A model generated the notes under the pieces. The model saw nothing but the letters and a program-made list of their open reading frames with translations, made no database searches and was not told the DNA's origin. The translations under genes were made by a program, and so were the position numbers. Source: Dipteris shenzhenensis (Eukaryota > Polypodiophyta > Polypodiopsida > Gleicheniales). From it: 64,000 bases of DNA. Below, in pieces: positions 46,401 to 59,014 of this stretch. The stretch lies in NCBI GenBank assembly GCA_047967505.1, contig CM106538.1; one strand, written 5' to 3'. How positions within the stretch are numbered: position 1 is the first letter of the stretch; each line of letters starts with the position of its first letter.

Positions 46401-49400
46401 TGATCGTTGAACTGAATAATAAATTCACCTTTGAAACTTTAATAGTACAATTAATTAAATAGGACTTTTAGGACATATAACTCGAGGGATTACCATATGA
46501 TCCCCCACTACACAGTGTTATGGATCATGGTATTGATTACTCTTTGGCAATTAACTTGTCTTCCAACAAATTTTCAGGTTTAACAAAGCAGAGGATGATG
46601 AGGTCGCTAAACAATACTAGGGATATCTCAACATCCATTGTTAAGATATTTTGAAAATGAATGCTTGTACCAAACTAGAGGTAACAAGAGTGGAAGTGTC
46701 TAATTCTTTGTCAAGATGAAGGATATATTTTCCTACACCAGTAAAGATTGAGTCCTCTTTTCATCTTATTTTAAAGTCTCCAACTAATTTGAATGTAGAG
46801 GCATGTTAATTAATTAGTGTATCGCCCCCCCCCCCCCATTCATTCACAATTATTCATTCAGCATTGCGCGGGAAGTTTGCGTTGTGCCTCTCCCTCACTG
46901 CGCATTTGCCTCTCCTACCTTTGCCTCTACTCCCCTCTGGCCTCTCCATCACTGGGCTTGCTCGTCTGTCCTGCCCTCCCTTGCTGAGCCTCAGACTCTC
47001 CATCCTTTCCATCACTCCTTGCCCTTGCCTCACCTCCCTCTTATATCTGTTCAAGGTGGTCAAGACTTTTTGGATTTGGAAATCCTCGAACCTTCTCGAA
47101 TCTGTCGATTAATGTGTCAAATCACTTACCTTGTGGGGGGGCCAAATCTTCTCTTTATGGCATTTGTTTGCCTTTCCTTTATGAAGGCTTTGGTCTTCTA
47201 TTCTTTGTTTACCAGAGGGAGAGAGTCGAGTTGTTTTTGTCCGTCAAGTTGGGTTTTCGACAACTCTAATTTTGTCTTATTAATGAGCATCTAATCATGT
47301 ATATCATTTTGAAGCTAATCTAATGATTTCTAGACATCATTATACTACCTAATCATTGCATCAAATTTGGCTACTACTTTAAGCTTTTTAATAATACCTT
47401 GATCAAGGATTTGATTTTACTTCACACCGTTTTTTGTTGTTGCATCATTTACACTAGTCTTATCAATTGCATGTATTGCACTAATTACACTTTGTGCAAG
47501 GTTTATTATTCATTAGTATTGCAAAATCACATGATGGCATCATCTTCTTAGCTAAATTTTAAAAGATTGTCTTCCACTTAGAGAAATTGTATAATCATAA
47601 AAGGGAGAAAAGAGTAGTACCAACTACATCTTGCAAAGTAGATAAAGTCAAGGCGCAATAGGCAAAGGTCTCTTCATTATTTGTGCTATATTCCAATGAA
47701 GAACCTTTGGTGAATAAATTTGCTTTACATTTTTCAACCCTTCCAACTTAATGAAACTTTATTTTATCTATACAACTATTGGCCTCCTTTTTATACAATA
47801 TTTTCTTAAGTTGACGACATCTTCTCACCTATGTAGTACCTATAGAGACACAAATGATAGTTTTGTTGACATTATTTGTTCGTCTCATCTAGAATTTTAG
47901 TAGAAGATGATTCACTAAAGGCTTACATCTATGAAAGCTTTTTCTATAGTAATATTTTGTAGGATTGCAGGACTTCTGCTCACCAAATAAATTCTTGCTA
48001 TACGTGTTTCAAAACTTAATAACACCCTGCAACGTTCTTTTCATCCAACATGCATCTAACAGATTTTGCAACAACTTAATTATTTTTTTCTAATGCTCCA
48101 CTCTGTTCCAAAGTGTCTCTACAAAGCTATCATTTGATTCCATGAAACCTAGATAGTTCATTTAGGTCAACTAATTTGCATTCTCTTCCATTGCCACATT
48201 TTGCTTTTGCTTTGCTTTTATACAAAAGCTTGGAACTCTTGAAAAGCACTTATTACATTTTTAAAAATCAAACCAAGTCTTTTGGAAAATGTCATTATAG
48301 AAAAAGGCATTATTCATTGATTTGATTGAGGTATAATTCTAAATCTAGAATGAATCATCTGAAGTATATATGTATCCTAAACTAACAATGTTACTTACGC
48401 ATTCAATCAAAATTCACAAACATTGCTGTAGATATAAACTCATTGAAGAGCTTGAACCACAGTGGATCTCTTCAACAAGACCAAAGTTTTAAAATTTTGG
48501 ATGAACAAATATCATATGCCACAAAATCCTACATATGCATCCTAATTTGGTAATCAGTGATGAGTGCTCTTTGGATAGCACTACTCGAAGTTCAATTGAA
48601 CATGGTGCCGATCTTTTCTCCTTTTGCAATGATAGTATTTAAATCATTAAAATCTCTAGTTGTACGACCAATTTGATGAATATGAGCTCCATATTATTTT
48701 CGTCACGTGCTAAAGTGAAAGAAGATTTTGTGCAAGAGTTGGAGTTGAAAATGCATCAACAATACCACTTGCAATATCGGTTTCCAAGCATTGTGTGTTG
48801 TCCATTTAGAATATTCCTTTGTCTCTTTTTGCATTCAATTTTCCACTATCCACATAATTGAATATCTTGTGTTACTGTTTTGAGTTATTATGCTAGTGAT
48901 ATGTGCTCAATTTACTCTAGCTGCTTGAATCTTGATGATAGTGACCTAAAAAAGATGTTGAAGATTGATATTTGTGACGATTTGTACTATGAGAACAATT
49001 ACCTTTGGCTTCTTTATATTTATTTCTACATGTGTTGATTTTGGCATGTACCTCTTGTGATCTTGTTTCCTCCAGTGGAGAAGGAACATCTATAGGCATT
49101 TGAGAACTTGAGTAGTAATACTAGTTGGCATTGTGTATTGAACTTATCTATATGGTTAATATGACTATGAATTGGCATCTATACCAATGTGGGCTAACCA
49201 TAATAATTAGTTGTTTCATCCATAATCACATCTATGGCTAATGTGATTGTGAGTTGGCATCTATACCAGTATGGGCTGACTATAGTCATCCATAATCACA
49301 TTGCTAATTATTAGCTATCTTTTGATAGGAGCCCAAAGATGGTATTCTTTTTGTTCATCACTATAGAAGTGAGTACACATTTCTAAGATTTGGAATCGAG

Positions 49401-49690
49401 CTTCTTTCTCAAAATTTTATGATGATTTATCCTAGGATTTCTTCCAATGAGTTTTTGCAGTAGTCATGTTATTCAAATAGCAGTACAATTCCTAATTGTG
49501 AGAAAAACATTGTAACAAACAGTTGTATTAGGTAGCTATAGAAGACCGATGCATCTATGAGACTAGAAAAACCTGATACAAATCCAGCTAGAGGGGTGGA
49601 GCTACTAACCAAGCATCCACACCCATACAAAAATAGAAAACTGTATCACACATAGTCATATCAAACTTTAATAGTAATCATCTACAGCAA
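46401..49690. other. AT-rich sequence without recognised genes
   Basis: A poly-C run of about 14 lies at 46,825-46,838. A ~60-bp phrase (GGCATCTATACCARTRTGGGCTRAC) is imperfectly repeated at about 49,175 and 49,250. The plus ORF 46,884-47,294 has no recognisable motif. Confidence 0.4.
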
Positions 49691-49869
49691 AACCATCCTC
49701 CACTACCATCATAAGATAGAATGAAGTGTGCTCCAGGACAGTGTGGCCTCTCCCCTTGTCAACAGTGAGGGAGTGATAGCATGAAATCAGATATGGAGTG
49801 CTGGCTGCCCCTAGTGGCTGTAGCCCTACGCTATCTCCTGGTCATAACTCTCCTTGTTCTTTGCACAAA

Positions 49870-50410
49870 ATACCACATAGTCCACAGAGATAAGCAGTAG
49901 CAAAGCATACCCTGCAATCTGAACACCTTCCTTGCTGTGTCCTCTCTTCCAACCCCTCCAAATCATCAATAAAGAGATCAAACAGTGTTGGTGAGAGGGG
50001 GCAACCTTGCTGAACCCCTAAATCACTATTTATTACAGCTTTTCTTGTGGAGGAAGATCCATCTACTAGTGGCTATACTAGCTGTACTAGAACCTTCTCA
50101 TAGAGACGATACGTGGCTTCTCTAAGTTCTCGAGGGACTTTAATCTTTTCCAATCTTTTCCATAACTTCCTCCGTGGGACTTTATCAAAGGCTTTCTTGA
50201 AGCCTACAAAACAACATCAGACAACCTCTTTCTTATGCTTGACTCCTTGGCAACCAAATGATCAACCGTTGATTGTTTGGGGAGGAACCTTGCTTGGGAT
50301 GTGCCCTGACTCCTTGTTCCTCAGCCCAACTACTGATGTTTCGCTCAAGTATAGTGCCATAAAGCTTTGCCATTAGGCTGCTCATGGTGATTGTTCGATC
50401 ACGTTTGATG
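49870..50410 (-). pseudogene. LINE RT fragment (degenerate copy)
   Basis: The minus strand reads SSLMAKLYGTILERNISSWAE (about 50,300-50,385), the RT stretch also present in the copy at 52.3 kb. Further on, the position of the YADD box is decayed (SVDYVVF-like text at about 49,880). About 2 kb separates equivalent positions of the two copies. Confidence 0.72.
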
Positions 50411-50425
50411 CCATGCAACTTCAGA

Positions 50426-50431
<6 letters not shown>

Positions 50432-50466
<35 letters not shown>

Positions 50467-50500
50467 CAAAGATATGATATGATATGATATGGTATGATTG
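50432..50500. repeat. (GA)n followed by (GATAT)n
   Basis: 33 bp of GA, then four to five ATATG/GATAT units to about 50,498. It lies at the 5' boundary of the degenerate minus-strand LINE fragment. Confidence 0.92.
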
Positions 50501-50639
50501 TATTAAAGTCCACGCGAGACCCTTCATGATCTATGGGATGGGCGGTCACTATCAACTAATAGTGGTCCCTTACATCTAGTTGAGATTAATATATTACAAA
50601 TTGTTACGGAGTGTACCTATTGGGCTACCTCATGTGCTA

Positions 50640-52385
50640 GTCCCACTACCTTGTTCCAAAATCTCTTCAAGTACCTTCCGAGCTGTTTGGCTAGTTGTTC
50701 CAGCAAATTTTTCAAATTATCTTTGCTGACCTCATAATGTTCTCTATTGTGTGTGTAGGCTCTACATCTTAGGAATACATGCTTCTAATTTTCTGTCTCT
50801 TGTGGGGCATATTTTGCAGGTTCTTTCGTCTCTAGGGATCTTGGGTCTTACCCGCCTATGCCTCTCTATCTCAAGACATGTTAACTAGTTCTGCTTTTAT
50901 GGATTGGATGCCTTTTACATACTGACATGTCTTTCCCGAGGTATTTCTGCATTCCGTAGCTGTCCATTGAGTTGATTTCCTGTTTACAGAATTGTGTTTT
51001 CGTCCCTGGGTTTTGCCATAGTTTTTGTAGCATTTTCTGCATCACAATTTCCCTTATTTCACATGCATCTTTTGGGATATCAACGGCTGTTATACCCCAT
51101 GATTCCATCCAATTCATTTCCTCTCTGTGCTAGCCCAGGATTCGCAAAGCTTCCATTGCCTTGTGTGGGTATCCTACCAGCATCCATCTTCTCAACTTTA
51201 TTGAGGTAAGCCATGAATTGACATAAAGCTTCCCCTTCTAAAGATACCATACATGTTTCAACCCATAGGATGGGGTAGGGTGTTTGTGCCTTAACCCCCA
51301 AGTCCCCTATCAGGAAACGTTTGTGCAAAGTTTCTATTCTTACACAGTATATCCTAGAGAGTCCGAGTGCCCAAGCTGGGAGGTAAGCCATGAATTGACA
51401 TAAAGCTTGCCCTTCTAAAGGTATCATACATGTTTCAAACCATAGGATGGGGTAGGGTGTTTGTGCCTTAACCCCTAAGTCCTCTATCAGGAAACGTTTG
51501 TGCAAAGTTTCTATTCTTACTGTTTACACAGTATATCCTAGAGAGCCCGAGTGCCCAAGCTGGGCATCAATAAAGAATTATTGTATGTACAAGCATGGTG
51601 TACATAAATTTTTTCATTTCCCAAATCCACAAATGCGCCTTCCTGCATTTATTTTGGAGGCTATGTAAAGCTTTTAAACCTCCCAGAATCCTCCTTTCCA
51701 CGCATGCATTCCACCTTTAGTTGTCTGTGAAATCCAACCCTAGATATTTCTATGTATTGACTATGTCCAAGGGTTCCCCTTCAAATGTGACATCCACTTG
51801 TTTATTATGTGTCCCAATCACCATTACCTTTGCCTTGTCTATATTGACCTGCATTCCCGAGTGTTTGAAGAATTCCTTCAGTACATCTAAATGTGCTTGT
51901 AGAATGTCCTTTTTTGTGAAGAGTACCACATCATCTGCATAAATAAGCATTAGCAAAGCTTATCCTGCAATCCGAACACCTTCCCTACAGTGCATTCTCA
52001 CCCACTCTTCCAAATCCTCAATAAAAAGACCAAAAAGTGTTGGTGAGAGGGGGCAACCTTGCTTAACTCCTATGTCACTCCTTTTTATAGCTTTCCCATC
52101 GGAGCATGATCCATCTATTAGCCACTATGCTAACTCAGCCAAAACCTTCTCATAGAGTCAATATGTGGCTTCTCTCTAAGTTCTTGAGGGACTTCAAGGT
52201 TTTTCAATCTTTCCCATATTTTCTTATGTGGCACTATGTCAAAGGCTTTGGCTCCTTCCGTTCTAGCCCTTATGGCAACCATTGTTGAGTGCTTGGGGCA
52301 AAATCCTGGTTCCTCTACCCACTTGCTGGATTTTTGCTCAAGGATAGTGCCATATAACTTTGCCATTAGGATGCTGACCATGATT
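50640..52385 (-). pseudogene. LINE ORF2 fragment (RT to zinc-binding end)
   Basis: Minus-strand order: SILMAKLYGTILEQKSSKWV and FDIVPHKKIWERL (52,380-52,190), catalytic IYADDVVLF (51,945-51,920), MQVNIDKAKVMVIG, then a post-RT domain with KRFLIEDLGVKAQTPY (about 51,500-51,220) and a C-X2-C peptide RTCKICPTRD (about 50,815-50,785). This is an L1-like ORF2 broken by frameshifts and by a 177-bp internal tandem duplication. A coil-rich ORF at 52,502-52,774 (-) may be upstream LINE sequence. Confidence 0.82.
51204..51564. repeat. 177-bp tandem duplication inside the LINE
   Basis: The unit starting AGGTAAGCCATGAATTGACA occurs at 51,204 and 51,381. The two copies differ by a few bases and a short insertion (CTGTTTA-like) in the second. 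It duplicates the RFLI.DLGVKAQTPYPILW peptide region. Confidence 0.95.
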
Positions 52386-53006
52386 GTCCGATAATTCTTT
52401 GCTAACCTGCATATTGATTAACTCAGTCAACGTGGACATCACTTGAGGTGTCGGGATGGAAATGCATTCTGGGATCACTTAATGGATCCCTTCTTTTCTG
52501 GCTATATCATCTGTCTCTTCCATTTTCTAAATTGATTTGTTGCAGATGTGTTTTGAGCTTTACAATGTCCTGCTGTAGTGGAAAAATGTGTTTCTTGCAT
52601 ATCATGTAGACTTACATTGTGCCAGGGACTGAGCAACTTGGGGGCCGTCACTGCTGCAGTTGACTTGTGCATACTGTCAATCTGTTTGTGTAAACTGTCA
52701 ATGTGGGTTTGGCCTTTGGCATTGAGGATGACTTGGAGGCTGCCCAGGTCTGCATGATGTCTTACTGCCTCCAATATCTGACTTCTTCCCCCTGTTTTTG
52801 TGGGCCCAGGGGGAGCTGATCTACTGGTTGAACTAGAAGTGAGTCAAAGGCGAATAATGTTGGAGGTAAGGGCAAAACGAGGGACTCGCAAGCTGAGCGG
52901 AAACTCAGTGAAGAAATGGGCTGCAGCGGAGAGGATAGATGGGGCCTTAACAAAGAGGTCTGCGATAGAGAGACAACAGCACCATAAACAATTGCCAACC
53001 ATATAG

Positions 53007-53449
53007 TGTCATGTGCACGGATTGGTATCTGACGTGTACTAGGTACACAGGACTAGCTCAGGTAGCCTGGGGAGGCTTAGAGCTAGGCAGGCTTGATTCT
53101 CGGGTTGAGTGGCAAGGGTACGAACTATTTATAGGTCTTCGCTATTTTTGGCTGCTAGGTCTGATCCTGGATTGAGTCGCGGACGTGGGCCTGCATCTTA
53201 GCATAGCCCAAGGCCCAGTGACAGATCCAGGGCTTCACAGCCCCACCTGGTGGTATGGGACACCAGGCTGGTTTGGATCTGATTGGGAGTTCGTGCCAGT
53301 AGCCCAGCTCGTGGCTCGGAGGGGACATCTCCTGATTCGGGATCACATCCCGTAGATGTCATGGTTGGGTGGTGAGCAGCCTGCTCAGTTTCTCACGTGG
53401 TGTGTGTTTGTTTGCAGATCAGAGGTTTCAGGAGTGCGGGGATGTGTCA
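53007..53449 (+). repeat. Chromovirus 5' LTR (promoter-deleted)
   Basis: 443 bp, against 519 bp for the 3' LTR. A 79-bp segment present in the 3' LTR (59,159-59,237), including the TATAAAAGGGG box, is absent here. The rest is nearly identical. Confidence 0.96.
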
Positions 53450-53451
53450 GT

Positions 53452-53463
53452 TGGTATCAGAGC
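53452..53463 (+). other. Primer binding site (tRNA-iMet type)
   Basis: TGGTATCAGAGC, two bases after the 5' LTR, complementary to the 3' end of initiator tRNA-Met. Confidence 0.95.
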
Positions 53464-54049
53464 CAGCTCCTGAGGTAGGAATTTATGATGCGAAAATTTT
53501 TGACGATTTCTTCCTCCAAGTATGCCCTAAAATTCGAAATTTGCTGCTGCAAATTTTGCTTGGTTCTTGGGTTATCAGGGGTGGACAGGATGTAGGGAAA
53601 AGGTAGGAGAAAGAGAGAGTCTAGATTTCGAAATTCCTGAAGGATTACTGTGAGAAAGGGATGCGTGTAGCAGGGAGAGAGCAGAGAAGAAGGAAGGAGA
53701 GGTGATAGGGTAGCTGAGTTGCAGGCAAGCAGATAGTGACTGACGGGGCTGCGGTGGAGGCTGTGTTGGTGCGATGGCTGGTAGGATTTTTGGCCAGGGC
53801 AAGGGAAAGGTGCAAGGAGTAGGAACAGGGTGCGGCCACCCTGCGAGAGGTGTTGCTTTTTTCGAAAAAGCACCACCCTCCAAAGCTGGGAGGGTGAGCC
53901 TTTTTTGGAAGCAGGGCTTCCTAATTAGGCTGCCCTGTTCCCTATATAGTTGGACAGGGTTCCAGCCCCAACCATAGCCTTGCAAGGAGCCCTCTCTGCC
54001 CTACGAAGTGATTGCGCCATCGAGATTCGTGACAGCCAGCGCCGGGCCG

Positions 54050-54290
54050 GCCGTACAGCCTGTGTCATCGGCCGTACAGCTTACATCAGCACCGTACTGC
54101 CTACGTCAGCCACCGTACGCACACGTCAGCGACTGTACGGACTGCGTCAGCATCCGTACGGCTGCTGACGCAGCCGTACGGATCGCATCAGCATCCGTAC
54201 AGCCACATCAGCCATCCGTACAGCTGCGTCACCTGTACGGTCAGCAGGAGGGTACCGTACGGTACGGATTGCTGCAGAATTCCGTACGCT
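54050..54290 (+). repeat. Cluster of CCGTAC(A/G)G motifs in the chromovirus leader
   Basis: About a dozen CCGTACRG or CTGTACGG octamers, several containing the palindrome CGTACG, are spaced roughly 15-22 bp and alternate with GCRTCAGC or CATCAGC. They lie between the primer site and the gag start. Confidence 0.9.
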
Positions 54291-54464
54291 GCAGCCTGCA
54301 TCGAGTTCAGCCAGACTCCGGGATTTTTGCGCCTCCGGTTCGCCAGTTTTCAGCATCTCCTTTCGTCAGCATCTCTTGGGACGGTTTTCCTCTGCTCCAT
54401 TCTCCTTTCCGCTTCGATTCACTCAGTTATTTCTCTCAGTTTATATTCAAATCAGATTTCAGTT

Positions 54465-55540
54465 ATGTCTGATTCTGCAAATCCCGAGTTCACCATGGGA
54501 GAGCAGGATTTGGATTACACTCCTGTGGGAGAGGAGGATCAGGGTCTTTATGATGACCTGATTATGAAAAAGGCCTTCAGTGAATTCACCACTGCTCTGG
54601 ATGGTAAATTCGAGCAGGTTAATGCGAATCAAACGGGGTTGACACAGCAACTCCAAGGGATTCAAGCGACTCTCACTCTTCTGGCTAGCACCGTGTAGGC
54701 ACTCACGCATGTGGATGCCATGGCTTCAGTGCTAGGCCCGAACATAACTCCAGACCCTTTTCCGGGAGGTCAAAAGTCTCGAACGAAGGAGGTAGTTGAC
54801 ACTTGGTTACACAAGTGGCAGGTACACTTTCAGTTCCACCCGTACCCAGATGAGAAGAAAATCCAGCTTGCAGCCGGTTTCATGTCAAGTAAAGCGTTGC
54901 TATGGTGGAAGGAACTCCAGCCTAAGCCAGATACATGGACAGATTTCGAAGGGGTCTTCAGGAAGGAGTTCCTGAAGAAGGAGGACGATTATGATATCGT
55001 TGGCAAATTTAAAGCCCTCGATATGTCAAAGCTAAACTTGTCCTTTGAAGTTTATCTTCAAAGATTTCGGGATCTGCAAACCAAGGCCACAAAGATGGAT
55101 CCAGTGACCTTGTTAGGTTTCTTCGTGGATGGTTTGCCAGATTCATACAAGTTGCAAATAAAGAACAACAAATGCACAACGTTGCAAGAGGCCATGAATT
55201 ATGCGCGTATTTATGATGATACCATGGCCGGTGCAAAAGCAACTACAGTTTCCGACACGAGTGGAAAGAACAAACGCAAGTTCTTTCAGCCTACGACTGG
55301 TACTGGGGAGACGAAGTCTACGGACAACGCCTCCAAGAAAAACCTGACTCAAGCAAAGAATGGTCAAGCCCGTTTCCTTCCCACATTGAAGCTCAAGAAA
55401 GGACGTTGCTTCTATTGCGAGGAGTGGGGCCACACTAAGAATGAGTGTCAAAGCGCAAGAATCACAAGTTGGTGCTTGGATCGAAGCTCCAGGCGGGTAC
55501 AGGTACCAAAGCCAAGGGAGCGAACCAAGTCTCGATGACA
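54465..55540 (+). pseudogene. Chromovirus gag (one in-frame stop)
   Basis: The frame begins at ATG 54,465 (MSDSANPEFTMGEQD) and is interrupted by TAG at 54,696, but continues in the same frame to the capsid region: WLHKWQVHFQFHP, ALLWWKELQP, FRKEFLKKEDD, LGFFVDGLPD. It ends with the zinc knuckle CFYCEEWGHTKNEC (about 55,410-55,450). After the knuckle the coding text shifts frame. Gag forms the virus-like particle and binds the RNA. One stop means no full product. Confidence 0.93.
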
Positions 55541-55639
55541 GGTATTTCTGTAAATGTCATTACCTGCCCACTTTCTTATAATTGCACTTTCAATACTTCG
55601 TTGTTTGGTTCCCGTGATCTTTTCTGAGTTTATGGAGAA

Positions 55640-57697
55640 GTTATGGACCAACACGTTCACATTCTCTTTGATCCGAGCAGCTCTCACAACTTTGTTAATT
55701 ACAAATTTGTGCAGAAGATGGGGCTGTCCACAGTACCTAGTGATCACACCTATGAGGTGCAGCTTCCAGCTGAGAGAAGCAGTTTTGGGATCGCAAGGTT
55801 GAAGCGCTTCCTATCCAGATTCAAGCTTACACAGGCGCTCTTACATGTTATGTTATGCACCTAGAGCATGTAGACTTGTTGATCGGAATAGAGTGGTTTA
55901 AAACCCACAATATTCAGATTGGATGGACGGAGCATACACTTTCTTTTGTAGATAAGGACACCCAATTTTGTATTCAGTGTGATAAAATTCCCTCTTCTCA
56001 GGGACCTATCGTATTTGCGATGTAGCTTCGGAATATATTAAACACTTCTCATTATGATGTCTATTAGTGTGTTTTGATTCCGCTTTCTTCATTTGTTGTC
56101 TCTGTAATAAACAAAAATGATTTAAGTGTGTTTGAACACCGTGAATTGAGAATGTTGTTAGATAGTTTTACGGATGTATTCCCTGCTCAACTGCCGGAAG
56201 GTTTACCTCCAGAACGGGCAGGCATAGACTTAGTCCCAGGGGCTCAACCTATCAGTGTACCACCTTATAGGATGAGCCAGGTAGAGGAGGATGAGTTAGC
56301 TTCACAACTTCAGGATTACCTGAATATGGGCTATATACGCCCAAGTAAATCACCTTGGGGTGCACCTATCCTCTTAAGAATCTACCTGGAGAATGTGTAT
56401 AGATTATAAACGATTAAATAAAGTGACAATTAAGAATCGATATCCTCTACCTCGTTCCGATGATTTGATAGACCGTTTGGCCGGAGCGAAGTATTTCACT
56501 AAGATTGATTTGCGTACGGGTTATCACCAAATCCGTATCTATGCTAAACACATAGATAGAACCGCATTCCGAACTAGGTATGGTCATTACGAGTTCCTCG
56601 TATTACCTTTTGGTTTGACCAATGCTCCTGCCACTTTTCAGCAGATGATGAACGATTTGTTTCGGGATTATCTGGGCAAATTTGTTGTAGTGTTCTTAGA
56701 TGACATCTTGGTATATAGTCGAACGCTTCAGGATCACATAGGACACCTCCGGATTGTCTTAGTTATTCTAAGACAGCATAAGCTCTATGCCAAGATGAGT
56801 AAATGTGACTTCTTTATGAAGGAGATCATTTACTTAGAACACAAGATTTCTTCTGAAGGTATTAGCATTGATCTGGATCGTATCCAGAAGGTTTTAGAAT
56901 GGCCTATCCCTCAGATTGTGAAACAACTTCGTTCTTTCCTAGGATTTACGGTATTTCTTCGGAAGTCTGTGCGTGATTATTCACATATCACGGCACCCTT
57001 GACAAACATATTGAAAGGTCACGGACGCAGGTCTACTCAATCAATCTCTTGGAATGATGCAATGAACAAGGCTTTTGAAACCTTGAAGTTCTCCATCAAG
57101 GAAGCACCCGTTCTTGCATTACCTGATCCTACCCGGCCTTATGTTTTAGAGGCCGATGCGAGTGATTATGCGATTGGGGCAGCTCTATTCCAAGAGTGCA
57201 GACCTGTAGCTTTCGAGAGTAAGAAGCTAGACGACACTCAATATCGTTGGCCCACACTCGAGAAGGAACTTTATGCTGTAGTGTATGCTCTTAAGGTTTG
57301 GAGACACTACTTGTATGGTTCAAAGTTCCTTGTATTGACTGATCATCAGTCAATTAAGTATGTGTGTGATGGATCAGAATTGAGGGGACGGAAAGCTAGA
57401 TGGGCAGAATTAATGCAGGATTTTGATTTTGAAATACGTTATCGTAAGGGTTCGTTGAATAGTGTGGCGGATGCCTTGAGTCGAGTTAAGTTTGTAAATG
57501 CTTTGTCATTTATGAAAATATCCTCGGACCTATTTCAATCCTTGAGAGGGCTATACGCAACTGATAGTCATTTTAGTTCTTATTGGCAGAGAGTCCAGGA
57601 TGGGAGCTCCATGGTTGACCAGGACTCAGGGATTGTGCCACCTACGGTACAGGCGGCGGGAGGTCAGTGTTCCGGAATGAAAAGATTTGTGTGCTAG
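55640..57697 (+). pseudogene. Chromovirus protease-RT-RNase H (frameshifted)
   Basis: Protease: HILFDPSSSHNFV near 55,658-55,696, where the catalytic D-S-G reads D-P-S. N-terminal RT in frame 56,074-56,409 (GIDLVPGAQPISVPPYRM, SKSPWGAPI), then a shift near 56,390. RT core: CIDYKRLNKVTIKNRYPLPR, FTKIDLRTGYHQIRI, LPFGLTNAPATFQ, catalytic FLDDILVYS. The thumb has VLEWPIPQIVKQLRSFLGF. RNase H: VLEADASDYAIGA, EKELYAVVYAL, LTDHQSIKYV and VADALSR to about 57,485. Confidence 0.95.
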
Positions 57698-59001
57698 ATG
57701 TTCTGGACCTTAAATCCAAGATACTCTGGGAGTGTCATGATGCTCCTAGTGCTGGACATCCGGGTATACATAGGACTCTGTCTCTGGTGAAGCATACCTT
57801 TTATTGGCCTAAAATGCGTGCATTTATTGAGAACTATGTAGTAGGTTGCCGGGTTTGTCAAGTTACTAAGGCAGAACGCCTTGGAAGCGCGGGCTTATTA
57901 CAACCATTACAGATTCCAGGTAATAAATGGGAAAGTATTTCCATGGATTTTATTACTGGTTTGCCTCGAACGCGCAAGGGTCATGACTCCATTTGGGTCA
58001 TAGTCGACCATTTGACAAAAATGGCCAGGTTCTTACCTCCTAGAACAACTATTTCAGTTGTTTAGCTGGCTCACGAGTTTGTGGACCACTTGTTTAAGCT
58101 ATATGGTTTGCCATCTGACATAGTCAGTGACAGGGACTCAAAGTTTACAAGTAACTTTTGGACACTTGTTTTTGAGAAGTTAGAAACTACTCTAAGTATG
58201 AGTTCCTCGGATCATGCACAATTCGATGGCAGTACAGAGAAGGTTAACCAGTTGGTTGAAGACATGCTTCGGGCATATGTATCTAAGAGACAGTCTTCAT
58301 GGGAGGATTATCTACCTATGATTGAATTTGCTTACAACACTGCAAAGCATTCTAGTACTGGTTACAGTCCTTTTATGCTCATGTACGGGTTTCAACCTAA
58401 GTCACCAGTTATGGTTGGATTAAAAGGGATTCAAAATGATGTTGCTGAGAACTTCTTGCTAGACATGCAGGAAATGTTGCAGTTTGCCAAGGAGTCTATT
58501 AGAAGTGCCCAAGATCGGGACAGATTTTATGCTAATAGACATCGTTCACCCAGAGAGTTCTCTGAAGGAACGATGGTATATTTGCGAATTCCTAAGGAAT
58601 CCAAGAGCCTAAGTACTGGTTTGGTTCCAAAATTATCCCCCAGATACTGTGGCCCATTCAAGGTCATTAAAAGAATTGGACCAGTTGCATATCGACTAGA
58701 ATTGCCTCTTGATGTTAAAGTCCATCCAGTCTTTCATGTCAGTAGACTGAAAGAAGTTTTGGGTGCGGATGATCAACTTGTTTCTCCTCACGAGATAATA
58801 GAAGTTACAGATTTGACTTTTATTCCGCACGAACCTGAGTGTATTCTTGAATTTCGTGACAGACAGATTCGCAATCGATCTATCACAGAATACAAGATCA
58901 AGTGGAAGGATCGTGTTGAGGAGGATGCAACATGGGAGACATTACAAAACCTCCAAAGAACATTTCCGGGTTTTTTAGCGAACTCAGGAGTGAGTTCTTA
59001 G
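57667..59001 (+). pseudogene. Chromovirus integrase with C-terminal chromodomain
   Basis: Frame shifted relative to RT. Zinc finger H...H...C..C: HDAPSAGHPGIHRT to GCRVCQ. Core: MDFITGLP, VSDRDSKF and STEKVNQ, giving the D, D and E residues. One TAG at 58,063 interrupts an otherwise continuous frame (SVV*LAHEF). The GPF..I.R.GPVAYRL module and VHPVFHVSRLK are present. The chromodomain (about 58,843-58,980) has EYKIKWKDRVEEDATWE. Chromodomains are thought to direct chromovirus integration towards marked chromatin. Confidence 0.95.
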
Positions 59002-59012
59002 AGGAGGGGGAG
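59000..59012 (+). other. Chromovirus polypurine tract
   Basis: AGAGGAGGGGGAG lies two bases before the 3' LTR, as required for plus-strand priming. Confidence 0.9.
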
Positions 59013-59014
59013 TA

